DNA from: Enteroscipio rubneri | Lineage (GTDB): Bacteria; Actinomycetota; Coriobacteriia; Coriobacteriales; Eggerthellaceae | Direction of reading: 5' to 3' | DNA length: 64,000 nt | NCBI RefSeq assembly: GCF_002899715.1 | Contig: NZ_PPEK01000015.1 | Coordinates: 1-64,000 of the forward strand | In this document: positions 1 through 9,955 of the stretch, one piece after another | Layout of the letters: each line of letters begins with the position of its first letter | Position numbering within the stretch: position 1 is the first letter of the stretch | Program-made: the position numbers and the translations under genes | Notes under the pieces: generated by a model | The model's database searches: none | Told to the model about the DNA's origin: nothing | The model's input: the letters and a program-made list of their open reading frames with translations, nothing else

Positions 1-2
1 AG

Positions 3-65
3 TACGTGGCCGAGAGCGAGTGGGGCTCGAGGCGCTATCTGGACGTGACTCTGCTGGAGGGGTAG
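3..65 (+). CDS. C-terminal fragment of an unidentified protein
   Basis: An open frame enters from the left edge and stops at the TAG at 63-65, giving a 20-residue tail that ends YLDVTLLEG. Base composition is GC-rich, as in the core genes of this window and unlike the AT-richer DNA just downstream. The fragment is too short to assign. It may be the last gene before the surface-glycan locus starts. Frame choice rests only on the absence of stops, so confidence is low. Confidence 0.35.
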   Translation, partial: YVAESEWGSRRYLDVTLLEG

Positions 66-407
66 CCGCACCGGACGGCGGGCTTATGAGGCTGTCGGAA
101 AAGTGCGCAAGATTCTTGACGGTACCAGTATAATCGCTTTTCCAAGGGTATTTTTTGCTGGGTTGGGTTCAAAACGGAGTGGATACCTTTCGAAAACGTA
201 GAACGCGTAGCCGGAACTACAAATTGGAATTTCTTTTCGTTGCTGCTTTATGCTTTTGATGGGATTATTGGCTTTTCAACAATGCCACTATCTATCGCAT
301 CAATGACGGTCATACGTGAACGCAGTGCCTCCAATTTGTCTTAGGGACTGCAAAGAAGAGTAACGGATAGCGAACAATAATCAGAGCATTATTAGAAAGA
401 GCTATTT
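66..407. other. Intergenic stretch, AT-richer, no gene seen
   Basis: About 340 bases without a supportable gene. A TATAAT hexamer lies at 129-134, but I see no matching -35 at normal spacing; a TTGACG at 116-121 is too close. Composition shifts from GC-rich to AT-richer here, marking the left edge of the surface-glycan locus. Confidence 0.4.
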
Positions 408-2121
408 ATGAAACGAGCCATACCAGTTAATTGGGTTTTAATTGCAATCATTGCGATTATTGGCAGTGTACCGCTCTTTACTACGTATCTTCCCGGGCTC
501 CTCGACATGACCTTATTTTTCACCTTTATCGGATAGAGTAAATTGCCCAAGGACTCGAGAATGGACAGTTCCCTGTATACCTCCAAACCTCTCAGATAGG
601 GGGCTTCGGGTATTCTGTTTCAGTAATGTACGGAGACGCTTTCCTCTATTTTCCTGCAATTTTGCATCTCTGCGGACTCTCTGTAACAGCTTCATATAAA
701 GTATTTGTTCTGCTCGTTAATGTTTTTACTGCGTCTACTGCGTATTATGCATTTTCGCGCATTTTTGCAAATAAAAGCATAGGTGTGATAGCTAGCCTAC
801 TTTGGACCCTTTCGCTTTATCGTTTGGAGTGCATTTACCTTAGAGCGGCCGTTGGCGAATACTCAGCCCTCTCTTTTCTTCCCCTTGTGGCACTTGGAAT
901 AGTATATATTTTTTCCAAAGACATAAAGCCTTCCCACTATGGTTGGGTTCTTTGCAGCATGGGTGCTTGTGGAGTTATTTTTCCCATGTATTAAGTACCG
1001 AACTGCTCCTACTCGTATCTTTACCGGTGATAGTTATTGGTTTATCCTATAATCACTCCAGAGAAGCAATAAAAAGGCTACTGCTCGCACTCGTGTTAGC
1101 TCTTTTGCTGTCACTGGCGTTCATCGTTCCTTTTCTCGATTATTACTTTAATGCAAACTTAGCCGCCTCATGGCTCGCAGAAAGTTCTGTACGGGAACGC
1201 GCTGCTAATCATGCTGCACAGATTTCTCAGCTTCTCACCCTTTCCCTAGAATTATCAAACGGCAGCAATCCCTTATCTGGGCATAGGTGGTGAAATGTCC
1301 TATGCACTCGGATGGTTGCTAATATCCGGGGATGTTCTCTGGTCGGTACTCCTTGCCTATGATTCAGAGCATAAACTTATCAATGGCGTTGCAAGAAAAA
1401 TGGGCACCACTATCCTGGTATCTGCTTTTTTAATAGGATTTGCTGCAACAACGGTGTTCCCTTGGAACGCGCAACTAGGCGTCCTGAATAAAGCAATTGG
1501 CTTTTTAGCGTCGATTCAATTCCCATGGAGATTATTAGGTCTTACAAGTTTTCTTTTGGTGGTGGTTTCGTGTCTTGTAGTGCATGCGGTTCTGTCAATG
1601 AAAGAATGGCTTAATTTAATCATTGGGGTCTTTTTGCTTTCTGCTTACTTCCTGCGGGATATGCGATTGACAGCTTTTTGCAAAATAACGAACCATTGTC
1701 TGAATTTACCGTCGACATTGACCCTGTAGCAGATGGCGTTGCTGGCGGAGAGTACCTTCCCCAAGGCACTAATCTGGAAAGCTTGCTAAATTCGGATGCA
1801 GCCCCGTCGGATATAACGGGCGAGGTCGAGGTGCTTACATACGAGCGGAAGGGAACTTCCGTTTCGCTTTCAATACATTCGCACAGTGATGAGCAGCAGA
1901 CTATTCTTCTACCGCTTCTTTACTACAGAAATTATGTTCTGACGAGCGAAGAGTCTTCCGAAAGCTGCGAAATGCAAGTTGGCGATAATAATAGAACTGA
2001 ATTAGTGATTCCCCCGCATTTCGAAGGAACCGTGCAGGTGTATTATTCTGTGCCTATGGTGTGGCGAGTTGCCAGTCTCGTTTCTTTCGCTACTTTTGTC
2101 GCACTAATGCTTTCCTTTTAG
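408..2121 (+). pseudogene. Decayed YfhO/PTPS-related multi-pass membrane protein
   Basis: Pieces of one large membrane protein are spread over shifting frames. It starts at ATG 408 (MKRAIPVNWVLIAI), changes frame before 506, where HDLIFHLYRIE reads on, and then meets an in-frame TAA at 539 where a CAA codon would fit. It continues as IAQGLENGQFPVYLQ, shifts near 980 at a T/C run (reading SHVLSTELL onward), shifts again near 1260-1290 (GGEMSYALGW onward), and again near 1680-1729. The pieces resemble the YfhO / 6-pyruvoyl-tetrahydropterin-synthase-related family of polytopic proteins thought to act as lipid-linked glycosyltransferases. At least four frameshifts and one nonsense codon argue for real decay. 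Family assignment is from memory of conserved segments. Confidence 0.8.
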
Positions 2122-2172
2122 AAAATGGTCTCAATAAGTACTTTGTGCAGCAGCACAGGACAGAATCGAACC

Positions 2173-4188
2173 TTACCTGCGTGTGTTGACGGTTGTGCTT
2201 CTGTCATCTCTTCTCCACAAAAGAGCAGCAAAGAAAGGGACAACGAAGGCAATGGGGAAAGTATAGCGAACGATGAAGTTGCATGGGCCGATCAGCGTTA
2301 TGCAGAGCACGAGAAGCGTGGGCAGCAGGGCGAGTAAGACTCCGCTGCGGTGCTTCTTGCGAGCATGATAGCCGACAAGGAGTAGAAGAGCCCATATGTA
2401 GGTTGATCCCTGAGTGAACAAAGAGAGGAGAGGGGCATTGTCCCATAGGGCTTGGTATAGGGCGAACGATTTGCTCGCGATAGCAGTGAAGATGCTGTCG
2501 GTGTGTTGGAAATCATAAAAGGGAGCAATGGATGAAACGTTCTCTATGGATTCGCGGCTGGTTTCCAAGTTGTAGTTGTAGGGATTGGCTTCAGTGGGAT
2601 AAAAATATCCATAGTAATTCATCATCGTCGCAGCAAGACAGGTTCCCGTATGCTCTGCCAGCAGTTGCCTCCAAACGGAAAAAAAGGTTTTGATGTCGTC
2701 TGGGGTGGCAAATTTATTGAAGGTGTTTTTCACAGGATCAGACAACAAGGGGTTGTACTTATCCTGCATTGTTTCGTAATCAAACACTTTATCGATTGCA
2801 TCTCTTTGCGCCAATGTGATTTCGTCGCCAAAGGTGTTCACGCAACGCGCGACTTGCTGGGCTGGAATCGAGATCATTTCGCGGGAGCTTCCGGAAGTGA
2901 TGCTTAGAGCCGGGAATAGTACGTTGGACAGCAAGATGCTTATAGCAATCGGTCCCATAAATGTGCAGATGACAGCCCTCCTGCTCATCGAAGATGTTTT
3001 TAAAAATGCGAGCACCATGATAATGAGCGCAAAAACGACGTAACCCTTTTTGAGCAAGCAAAATCCCAAAAGACTGATAACTAAAATTGCCCAATTCTTC
3101 TTCGTCATCTCGTATGTTTTCGATCCGATTCTGAAAAGTGAAATTGAAAGCAGTAGCAAAGAGCAGGCGAACAACGTATCTTTGGTTCCTAGGAGGGCGT
3201 ATTCGGGAAACCAGGGAAAGAGAGCCACGAACAGTAACAGCCCAATGCGGATCCTTCGTGGCACATGGCACTGCTTCAGAAAATTGATACCATAGCCGAT
3301 TGTGGCGATAGTGGCCAGGTACTGCCCGACGATATACAGAAAGTAGCCAATGCTACATGAGCCAAATACGTTCTGACCAAGCAAAACGCTTCCTCCCATG
3401 AGGAGGGTATGGACGACAGGATGGTGGGCGTTAAGCGTAACGTTTTGATCAATGAGAACAATGGATGCTGAGGTGGCTTCGGGAAGCCCGAAGAGCTGAG
3501 AGATTTGATTGAGGGTGTCGCCCGGGGCGAACAGCCCTGGGAAAAAGGCGATAAGCAGGGGAAGCCAAGCTACGCCCAGCACGCAGCTCGGTGCGAGAAC
3601 GGGATGCGATTCGAAGAGAAATAGGATTCGGTTGCGCGTCCGTCCCGTATCGATAGCTTCTCGGCTACCGACGTTCGAGGCGGTCTTGTCAGCAAGGGAA
3701 AAGAGAAAGGCGAAACCCATATACCCCAAGCATGCGAAGGAAACGGCAGAGATAACCGTAACTGCCGTGCCGAGAAATCCATCGAAGACAGCCCACGGAT
3801 CTCCGAATGACTCGCATGCTTTTCCGAAAACCATAGCGAAAGCGAAGAAAACCGAAAGGAAGAGGCAGGGTAAGTCTAACGATTGCTTTTTCGACAGAGC
3901 TCCGATGAGACATCGGGCAATTAATAGTATGAAAGCCAGTTCAAGAAAAAGAACAAGGCTTTCCGAGGGCGGAACTGCGATTGCGGCAATAAAACGGTTC
4001 GCGCTTCCCACAGCATCGAGCGGGCCTATATTGAGGTTAGTTCCGAACAACACGGCCAAGGAAATGACCGCAGCAATGCGGTTTTGCCTGCGTGATAGGC
4101 TAGGGAAGAAGAACGCTATCCAAAGATAAGTGCCTTTCGGCCGAGAAACTGCTTCTACCAAGGGAAGCTGCCTTTCCTTTAAGTCCAT
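2173..4188 (-). CDS. DUF6020-type polytopic membrane protein, putative glycosyltransferase
   Basis: A 671-residue protein with about twelve or more hydrophobic segments and a soluble loop at about residues 420-560. It resembles the DUF6020 family found in actinobacterial and Firmicute surface-polysaccharide loci. The pattern of a short extracytoplasmic loop with DTLNQ and NAHHPVVHT after the early membrane helices recalls GT39/GT-C lipid-linked sugar transferases; that link is inference. It is the last gene of a minus-strand run (GT2, flippase, this gene), 22 bases after the flippase. Its 3' end faces the YfhO pseudogene. No clear Shine-Dalgarno precedes ATG 4188. Confidence 0.7.
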   Translation of the reverse strand: MDLKERQLPLVEAVSRPKGTYLWIAFFFPSLSRRQNRIAAVISLAVLFGTNLNIGPLDAVGSANRFIAAIAVPPSESLVLFLELAFILLIARCLIGALSKKQSLDLPCLFLSVFFAFAMVFGKACESFGDPWAVFDGFLGTAVTVISAVSFACLGYMGFAFLFSLADKTASNVGSREAIDTGRTRNRILFLFESHPVLAPSCVLGVAWLPLLIAFFPGLFAPGDTLNQISQLFGLPEATSASIVLIDQNVTLNAHHPVVHTLLMGGSVLLGQNVFGSCSIGYFLYIVGQYLATIATIGYGINFLKQCHVPRRIRIGLLLFVALFPWFPEYALLGTKDTLFACSLLLLSISLFRIGSKTYEMTKKNWAILVISLLGFCLLKKGYVVFALIIMVLAFLKTSSMSRRAVICTFMGPIAISILLSNVLFPALSITSGSSREMISIPAQQVARCVNTFGDEITLAQRDAIDKVFDYETMQDKYNPLLSDPVKNTFNKFATPDDIKTFFSVWRQLLAEHTGTCLAATMMNYYGYFYPTEANPYNYNLETSRESIENVSSIAPFYDFQHTDSIFTAIASKSFALYQALWDNAPLLSLFTQGSTYIWALLLLVGYHARKKHRSGVLLALLPTLLVLCITLIGPCNFIVRYTFPIAFVVPFFAALLWRRDDRSTTVNTRR

Positions 4189-4210
4189 TGCCTGTAATTA
4201 GCATATCTCG

Positions 4211-5770
4211 TTATTTGCTGCGGCTTTTACGCGTAATTCTGCCGATCATTTTTCCAACAAGCTCCCGCTCTTCTTTATTCATGGAGCAACAATAGGCGAC
4301 AAAGCAATATCCTATGGTAAAAATCGCAATTCCCAATGCCAGCAAAACCCAAGAGCCAAGTGATCCTTGAAAATGATACACGATGAAGAAACCAGCTGTG
4401 CTGTAAGCGGCTAGGGGAAGTGCCACGCGGGCGGTGTTCTTCCAGTAATCGCGCACGTCCAAATGCGCGGTTCGATAGTAATACACGTTCATGATGACGC
4501 CGTTCCCGATCAACATCGATAGACCCGTCACTATAGCTGCGCCCATTGCCCCGTAAACGGGCGCTATCAAAATGACAAGAAGGATGTTGGCTATGGCCAT
4601 TCCAAGATATACCTTACCGCGAAAATAATATTTATTCATCACTTGCAAGATAACCAAGGCAAGATTTTGAATGAGATCGATGGTGAACGGAACCATGAGT
4701 ACGGCAGCGAGATAGTATGCATCGGAGAACTCCGAACCAACCCATAGCCGGATAAAGTCTTTGCCGAAGACAATGAAGCCGAAGAGGATCAGCAGCAGGG
4801 GGTACAAGGCGATCCGACCAACTCTGGTAAACAGGTCGGAAATTCCCTTGGTGTCGCGATCTGAGAAATACATCTCAGACACTTTTGGCATAAATACCGA
4901 TGATATAGCCGTTCCTATAGGCATGTAGCACATGCATATCTGCGATGCGATCGAGTAAAGAGCCACCGTGGATGTGCCATAGATATAGCCCAGTATAAGC
5001 TGATTCGAGCTCCAGAATACCTGGTCGGCAATCTGAACCAACAGCATGCCGGATGAAAAGAAGAGCAGGCTTTTTAGCAAATGATCGGTATCTGCGTGCT
5101 TTCTGACTTTTGCTCCAAGATGCCGACGGGCAAATAGGCGCTGCGCAAGAGCGCATAGCACGTTAAGGGCGAGTTGTACGAGGCATGCGGTCAACGCATA
5201 GGGGAAAACGCTCAGCAAAAGCACAACCGCTATCGGCTGAATGAGAACGGAGGCAAGTTGGGTGCTTTTCAGAAAGGCAAACCGTTCGTGCGCGTTGATC
5301 ACGGCGACGTTGATGGTGTTGTTCATGGTTACGATAAGGTTCACGACCAAGACGGCTATCATAACCGAGCCTTCAAGCAGCTGGTTTTCCGACAAAGAGG
5401 CTGCATATGCCGATCCGAACAACAGCACGACTACGCCGCCGATGAGAATGGCGGCTAGGGAAACCACCCTATATATGTTCCTGCTAATCGCAAGGGTGTT
5501 TTCCATGCCATTAATGTCTCTCGAAGAGAAGTATTTGCAGTAAAATCTTGTGACACCTCCAGCGAACGTCGAATTAAGTATGGCCATGTTTGCCATGACG
5601 GAGCCGATAAGCTGGTAGAGGCCGTACTCGTTGGTTCCTAGTCCATTTATAAGCAAGGGAACGTAGATGATCCCCACAATGGCTTGAGCAAGCGTGTAGG
5701 CGTATGAGAGAACCACGCCCGACATGCGTCGGGCGTTTCGCTTCTCAGCGCTTTCGAGGGGAGTGCTCAT
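4211..5770 (-). CDS. Wzx-type oligosaccharide flippase
   Basis: A 519-residue protein with about 12-14 membrane helices that starts with a short basic cytoplasmic tail and reads GVVLSYAYTLAQAIVGIIYV, the usual first helix of polysaccharide flippases in the MATE/MVF superfamily. Known members move undecaprenyl-linked repeat units across the membrane. Its ATG overlaps the stop of the upstream GT2 gene (ATGA), so the two are probably translationally coupled. No Wzy polymerase is obvious in the window, unless one of the unidentified polytopic proteins does that job. The tail past residue 500 is basic (RITRKSRSK). Confidence 0.85.
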   Translation of the reverse strand: MSTPLESAEKRNARRMSGVVLSYAYTLAQAIVGIIYVPLLINGLGTNEYGLYQLIGSVMANMAILNSTFAGGVTRFYCKYFSSRDINGMENTLAISRNIYRVVSLAAILIGGVVVLLFGSAYAASLSENQLLEGSVMIAVLVVNLIVTMNNTINVAVINAHERFAFLKSTQLASVLIQPIAVVLLLSVFPYALTACLVQLALNVLCALAQRLFARRHLGAKVRKHADTDHLLKSLLFFSSGMLLVQIADQVFWSSNQLILGYIYGTSTVALYSIASQICMCYMPIGTAISSVFMPKVSEMYFSDRDTKGISDLFTRVGRIALYPLLLILFGFIVFGKDFIRLWVGSEFSDAYYLAAVLMVPFTIDLIQNLALVILQVMNKYYFRGKVYLGMAIANILLVILIAPVYGAMGAAIVTGLSMLIGNGVIMNVYYYRTAHLDVRDYWKNTARVALPLAAYSTAGFFIVYHFQGSLGSWVLLALGIAIFTIGYCFVAYCCSMNKEERELVGKMIGRITRKSRSK

Positions 5771-6870
5771 GCGTGATTCCGAAAGCTGCGAACCGTTCGG
5801 AATAGTTTGTTGAGGCTCCGCCTGGCACGGTAAGCTGCAATCGGATGGAGTAGAGTAATACGCTTAACCGTTCGTTCGAGCAGGGGCCGGCGTGCATAAT
5901 AGGGATTAGACAAGTAGTCGGGAACCTGTTCGATCACATGCTGCGCTAGCGATCGGATGAAGGCTTTCGATGAGGGCAGTTCGGATCCTGTGAGCATGGC
6001 GACTGTATTGAAATAGCATATATCCATGAAGTAGCAGCTCAGTTCATCCTCGTAGATGTTGTACATTCCGAGAGAGCGCGCGTCATTGAGGATCATGTCA
6101 GAGGACGCGATCCTATCGTGTAGCGCTTGGCTGCTCTTTACCGTTGTGGATACAGTGGAGCTGCCGTATTGGCGGTAGTTATAAAAAGACTCGCCTTCTA
6201 TGACGCTCATAGTGTGAATGCCGTAGAGCCAACGCAGCAAAGTCGGCGTGTCTTCGTAGAGCATGTCTTCTGGAAACAGCATGTCCTGCCGCTTGATCAG
6301 CGAAGCCTTGAAAAGATGGGCCCAAATGGGATCATGGCAGAGGACGAGCGTTTTGCGTTCGTCGATACCAATAGGCCCGTCGCAGCTCAACGGGGTGTTC
6401 CTTTTCTGGGGTTCAATGATTTTATCGTGTAGATCGACAAGCTGATACGGCGCGACGACCGCATCAGCTCCGCTTGTAGTGATTGAGTCATGCAGTGTTG
6501 AAAAGGCAAGGGGCGACACGGAGTCATCTGCGTCGACAAAGCCAATATACCGACCACGGGAAAGCGCTATTCCCCTGTTTCGGGCAGTGCCTTGCTTTCT
6601 GTTCCTATCCATGGAGACAACGGTTATGTTATCTACCTTTTCAGCATAGGAGAGAGCCATGGCAAGAGACTCGTCATCGGAGTGATCATCGACGCAGATA
6701 ATCTCAAGAGCAGCGATGCTCTGGTCTATCAGGGACTCCAAACACCGTGAAAGCAGGTGGTCATGGGCTTTGTTGTAGATGGGGACAATAACACTCACCT
6801 CGGGGGACGTGAGGCGGGATTGGCGCAAGATGGAAAAATCGGAAGGAGTATTGATATCGGTAGAAGCCAA
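5767..6870 (-). CDS. Glycosyltransferase family 2 protein
   Basis: A 367-residue GT-A enzyme. SVIVPIYNKAHDHLLSRCLES near residue 26 and the nucleotide-binding DHSDDES lead to GFVDADDS, the metal-binding DxD region. The rest follows the usual GT2 plan and ends in a basic tail likely to sit against the membrane. It probably adds one sugar to a lipid-linked surface glycan. The start is a TTG at 6870; a GAGG six bases upstream supports it and no better ATG exists. It heads the minus-strand run with the flippase and DUF6020 gene and diverges from the pse operon. Sugar specificity cannot be read from sequence. Confidence 0.85.
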   Translation of the reverse strand: MASTDINTPSDFSILRQSRLTSPEVSVIVPIYNKAHDHLLSRCLESLIDQSIAALEIICVDDHSDDESLAMALSYAEKVDNITVVSMDRNRKQGTARNRGIALSRGRYIGFVDADDSVSPLAFSTLHDSITTSGADAVVAPYQLVDLHDKIIEPQKRNTPLSCDGPIGIDERKTLVLCHDPIWAHLFKASLIKRQDMLFPEDMLYEDTPTLLRWLYGIHTMSVIEGESFYNYRQYGSSTVSTTVKSSQALHDRIASSDMILNDARSLGMYNIYEDELSCYFMDICYFNTVAMLTGSELPSSKAFIRSLAQHVIEQVPDYLSNPYYARRPLLERTVKRITLLHPIAAYRARRSLNKLFRTVRSFRNHA

Positions 6871-7012
6871 AGCGATCCTCGATCATTACATGTGCGACCC
6901 AAAGGGGTTCGCCGAGTCTTTCTTGCGGTGGGTTGCCGCTCATAAGCCCAAACGAATGATCATATTAATGTGTATCAAAGCCATTGTGTAAGGCGTTCGG
7001 AGATATCCGCAT

Positions 7013-7018
7013 TATAAT
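7013..7018 (+). promoter_or_regulatory. Possible -10 element for the pse operon
   Basis: TATAAT, 41 bases upstream of the pseB ATG. No convincing -35 hexamer lies at 16-18 bases, so this may be an activator-dependent or weak promoter. A GGGAG Shine-Dalgarno follows at 7048-7052. Confidence 0.4.
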
Positions 7019-7059
7019 CATTGACGCTGTGCTGAATCTAGAGACGCGGGAGATAAGAG

Positions 7060-8058
7060 ATGCTCGATAACAAGACGATACTGGTCACCGGTGGCACCGG
7101 CTCGTTCGGCAATGCGTTTACGCGCTATGTGTTGGAAAACTACGACCCGAAGAAGATCATCATCTACTCGCGGGACGAGTATAAGCAGTTTATAATGCGC
7201 AACAAGTTCATGGAGTTCGATTCGAAGCTTCGGTACTTCATTGGGGATGTTCGCGACTCGGAACGCCTCCATCGTGCTCTGCGCGATGTCGATTACGTTG
7301 TTCATGCGGCAGCGCTCAAACAAGTTCCCGCTTGCGAGTACAATCCCATGGAAGCCGTCAAAACCAACATCGATGGCGCCATGAACCTCGTGAATGCTTC
7401 TCTTGATTCAGGCGTGGAGAAGGTCGTTGCCCTTTCCACCGATAAAGCGGTCAACCCCGTTAACTTGTATGGCGGCACGAAGCTCGTGTCGGACAAGCTC
7501 TTCATCGCGGCAAATGCTTATAGAGGGCAATCGGGCACCACGTTTTCGGTGGTTCGGTATGGCAATGTTGCGGGCTCACGCGGTTCCGTCATCCCGTTTT
7601 TCGATAATCTGATAAAAAGCGGTGCGGCAGAGTTGCCCATCACCGATTTCCGCATGACGCGCTTTTGGATATCGCTAGACGAAGGTATTCAGTTGGTCAT
7701 TAAGGCGCTCAACGAGGCAGAAGGTGGCGAGACGTTCATATCGAAGATTCCCTCGTTCAAGGTGACTGATCTTGCTACGGCCATGGCCCCTGAAGCCAAA
7801 CAGATCGAAGTCGGTATCCGGGAAGGGGAGAAATTGCATGAATGCATGGTTCCCGCAGCCGACAGTTTGACGACTTACGAGTATGAGAATAATTTCATTA
7901 TCTACCCGCATATGGAGTGGTGCGATCTTTCGAAGATCGACTTGCGCGACGGAAAGAAAGTCGAGTCAGGATTCGTATATGATTCAGGTACGAATACCGA
8001 GTGGCTTTCTGTGGATGAACTGCGCAAGCTTCTTTCAGAAATGACCATTAAGTACTAG
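7060..8058 (+). CDS. pseB: UDP-N-acetylglucosamine 4,6-dehydratase (inverting), PseB
   Basis: A 332-residue short-chain dehydrogenase. TGGTGSFG at residues 10-17 is the NAD(P)-binding loop. STDKAVNPVNLYGGTK holds the Asp128-Lys129 pair and Tyr137 expected of the FlaA1/PseB group. PseB removes water from UDP-GlcNAc and inverts C5, giving UDP-2-acetamido-2,6-dideoxy-L-arabino-hexos-4-ulose, the first step to pseudaminic acid. It is the first gene of a six-gene run with all later Pse enzymes. A GGGAG lies 7 bases before ATG 7060. Identity is firm because both the family motifs and the pseC partner agree. Confidence 0.93.
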   Translation: MLDNKTILVTGGTGSFGNAFTRYVLENYDPKKIIIYSRDEYKQFIMRNKFMEFDSKLRYFIGDVRDSERLHRALRDVDYVVHAAALKQVPACEYNPMEAVKTNIDGAMNLVNASLDSGVEKVVALSTDKAVNPVNLYGGTKLVSDKLFIAANAYRGQSGTTFSVVRYGNVAGSRGSVIPFFDNLIKSGAAELPITDFRMTRFWISLDEGIQLVIKALNEAEGGETFISKIPSFKVTDLATAMAPEAKQIEVGIREGEKLHECMVPAADSLTTYEYENNFIIYPHMEWCDLSKIDLRDGKKVESGFVYDSGTNTEWLSVDELRKLLSEMTIKY

Positions 8059-8066
8059 GGGTTACT

Positions 8067-9269
8067 GTGCAAACACTTGCCATCGAGGGCGGAAAGCCGA
8101 CTAGCGATCACATGATCGGGTATGGGCATCAAAGCATATCGGAAGAGGATGTGAGGGCGATTGTCGACGTGCTGCACGGCGACTTCCTCACGTGCGGACC
8201 AGCTACAGAGGCGTTCGAGGAAGATCTCAAGGAGGTAACCGGCACCTCCTTTGTTACAGCAGTTGCCAATGGAACGGCGGCGTTGCACGTTGCCTGCCTT
8301 GCGGCGGGCATTGGATTTGGCGATGAGGTAGTCGTATCCTCCATAACCTTCGCAGCCTCTGCCAATTGCGTGCTGTACTGCGGGGGAACACCCGTCTTCG
8401 CCGACATCGACCCCGATACTTGGAATATTTCGCCCGATGCCATACGGAGCCGAATCACGTCGAAAACCAAAGCGGTGATCGCTGTTGACTTTGGTGGTGT
8501 GCATGTTGATTCGGATGCCATTCGTGCTATTTGCGAAGAGCATAACCTCGTATTTATTGAGGATGCCGCACATGCGATAGGAACGAGCCATAACGGCGCT
8601 GCGGTCGGTTCTTTGGCGGACATCACCACGTTCAGCTTCCATCCGGTCAAAACTGTGACTACGGGCGAGGGTGGTGCAGTGACAACCAACGATCCCGCCT
8701 TAGCCGAGCGCATTGCTCTATTTGCAAAGCACGGTATCACGCGTGATGTGAATCTTTTGCGCAATCCTGATGAAGGCGGCTGGTATTACGAGCAGTTAGA
8801 ACTCGGCTATAACTATCGCATGAGCGATATCCAAGCAGCCCTCGGTTCGAGTCAGCTAACAAGGTTGGGCGAGTTCTCTGCTCGCAGGCGAGAGCTCGTT
8901 GCGTTTTATAATCGCGAGTTCTCAGATATTCCAGAGGTCTCTTTCCAGAAAGATGTTTCGCCAGGTGAGACGACTCGTCATCTCTATGTGCTGCGTTTCG
9001 ATGTTGAAACATTGAAAACATCTCGCAGATTTATCTACGACGCATTGCGCGCCGAGGGCATTGGGGTAAATGTGCATTATCTCCCCGTCTATCGACTGCC
9101 GTACTATCAGGACAAGGGGTACCCGGCAGATTGCTGCCCGCAAGCCAATTGCTTTTATGAGGAGGCGATAACGCTGCCGCTTCATTTTGGCTTAGCGGAC
9201 GAGGAGGCTCAGCATGTGGTAGACGCGGTGCGAAAAATCATAGATTATTGCCGAGCGGTCAGCCGATGA
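8067..9269 (+). CDS. pseC: UDP-4-keto-6-deoxy-GlcNAc C4 aminotransferase, PseC
   Basis: A 400-residue DegT/DnrJ/EryC1-type PLP aminotransferase. FIEDAAHAIG gives Asp166, which contacts the PLP ring, and SFHPVKTVTTGEGG gives the Schiff-base Lys195. It transfers an amino group from glutamate to the PseB product, forming UDP-4-amino-4,6-dideoxy-N-acetyl-beta-L-altrosamine. The start is a GTG at 8067 with AGGGG just upstream, eight bases after pseB ends. Its stop overlaps the pseF ATG. Length is normal for the family. Confidence 0.93.
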   Translation: MQTLAIEGGKPTSDHMIGYGHQSISEEDVRAIVDVLHGDFLTCGPATEAFEEDLKEVTGTSFVTAVANGTAALHVACLAAGIGFGDEVVVSSITFAASANCVLYCGGTPVFADIDPDTWNISPDAIRSRITSKTKAVIAVDFGGVHVDSDAIRAICEEHNLVFIEDAAHAIGTSHNGAAVGSLADITTFSFHPVKTVTTGEGGAVTTNDPALAERIALFAKHGITRDVNLLRNPDEGGWYYEQLELGYNYRMSDIQAALGSSQLTRLGEFSARRRELVAFYNREFSDIPEVSFQKDVSPGETTRHLYVLRFDVETLKTSRRFIYDALRAEGIGVNVHYLPVYRLPYYQDKGYPADCCPQANCFYEEAITLPLHFGLADEEAQHVVDAVRKIIDYCRAVSR

Positions 9270-9955
9270 GTATCGTAGCTGTCATAACAGCTCGAGGAGG
9301 CTCCAAAAGGATACCTCATAAGAATGTGAAGAGCTTTTGCGGTAAACCTATTATTGCATACTCCATTGATGCTGCTTTGAGGAGTAGTCTATTTGATGAG
9401 GTGATGGTGTCCACCGATGACGTGGAAATTGCGGATATCTCTCGACAATACGGAGCGCGAGTGCCGTTCATGCGAAGTACAGAAACAAGCAACGATTTTG
9501 CAACGACGGCTGATGTGCTGGCGGAGGTTTTAGAGGTATACGCTAGAGGCGGAATGGCTTTCGATGAAGTTTGCTGCATATACCCAACGGCGCCTTTTGT
9601 GACACCGCAGAAGCTTAACGAGGCTAAGCGGCTTTTTGATCGCGGCTGCGATTCGGTTCTCAGTGCCGTTCGGTTCTCGTTTCCGCCGCAGCGAGGGTTT
9701 GTCGTTTGCGAGGGTCGTCTTTCCTGGTGGTTTCCTGAATGTTCCAATATGCGAAGCCAGGATCTTGAGCCTATTTACCACGATGCCGGACAGTTTTACT
9801 TTGTTCGCTCGAAAGTTATCATTGAAGAACGGTCGCTCATAGGCCCGTATTCGCAGCCATACGAAGTGGCTGAAGATGAGGCGCAGGATATCGATACACC
9901 GAGCGATTGGAAGATCGCCGAGATGAAATTCGAGAGGATGCTCGCTCATGAGTAG
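9266..9955 (+). CDS. pseF: Pseudaminic acid cytidylyltransferase, PseF
   Basis: A 229-residue CMP-sugar synthetase. The N terminus reads ITARGGSKRIPHKN, the CTP-binding motif of the NeuA/PseF family. It couples pseudaminic acid to CMP, making the donor for transferases. I place the start at ATG 9266, overlapping the pseC stop in ATGA, rather than at the upstream in-frame ATG 9248, because the family begins right before this motif. Lying third, ahead of the synthase, it suggests the genes are ordered for coupling rather than by pathway step. Confidence 0.92.
   Translation: MSIVAVITARGGSKRIPHKNVKSFCGKPIIAYSIDAALRSSLFDEVMVSTDDVEIADISRQYGARVPFMRSTETSNDFATTADVLAEVLEVYARGGMAFDEVCCIYPTAPFVTPQKLNEAKRLFDRGCDSVLSAVRFSFPPQRGFVVCEGRLSWWFPECSNMRSQDLEPIYHDAGQFYFVRSKVIIEERSLIGPYSQPYEVAEDEAQDIDTPSDWKIAEMKFERMLAHE

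Noticed and set aside
114-134. TTGACG and TATAAT as a promoter
   Set aside because: The two hexamers are only seven bases apart, too close for sigma-70 recognition.
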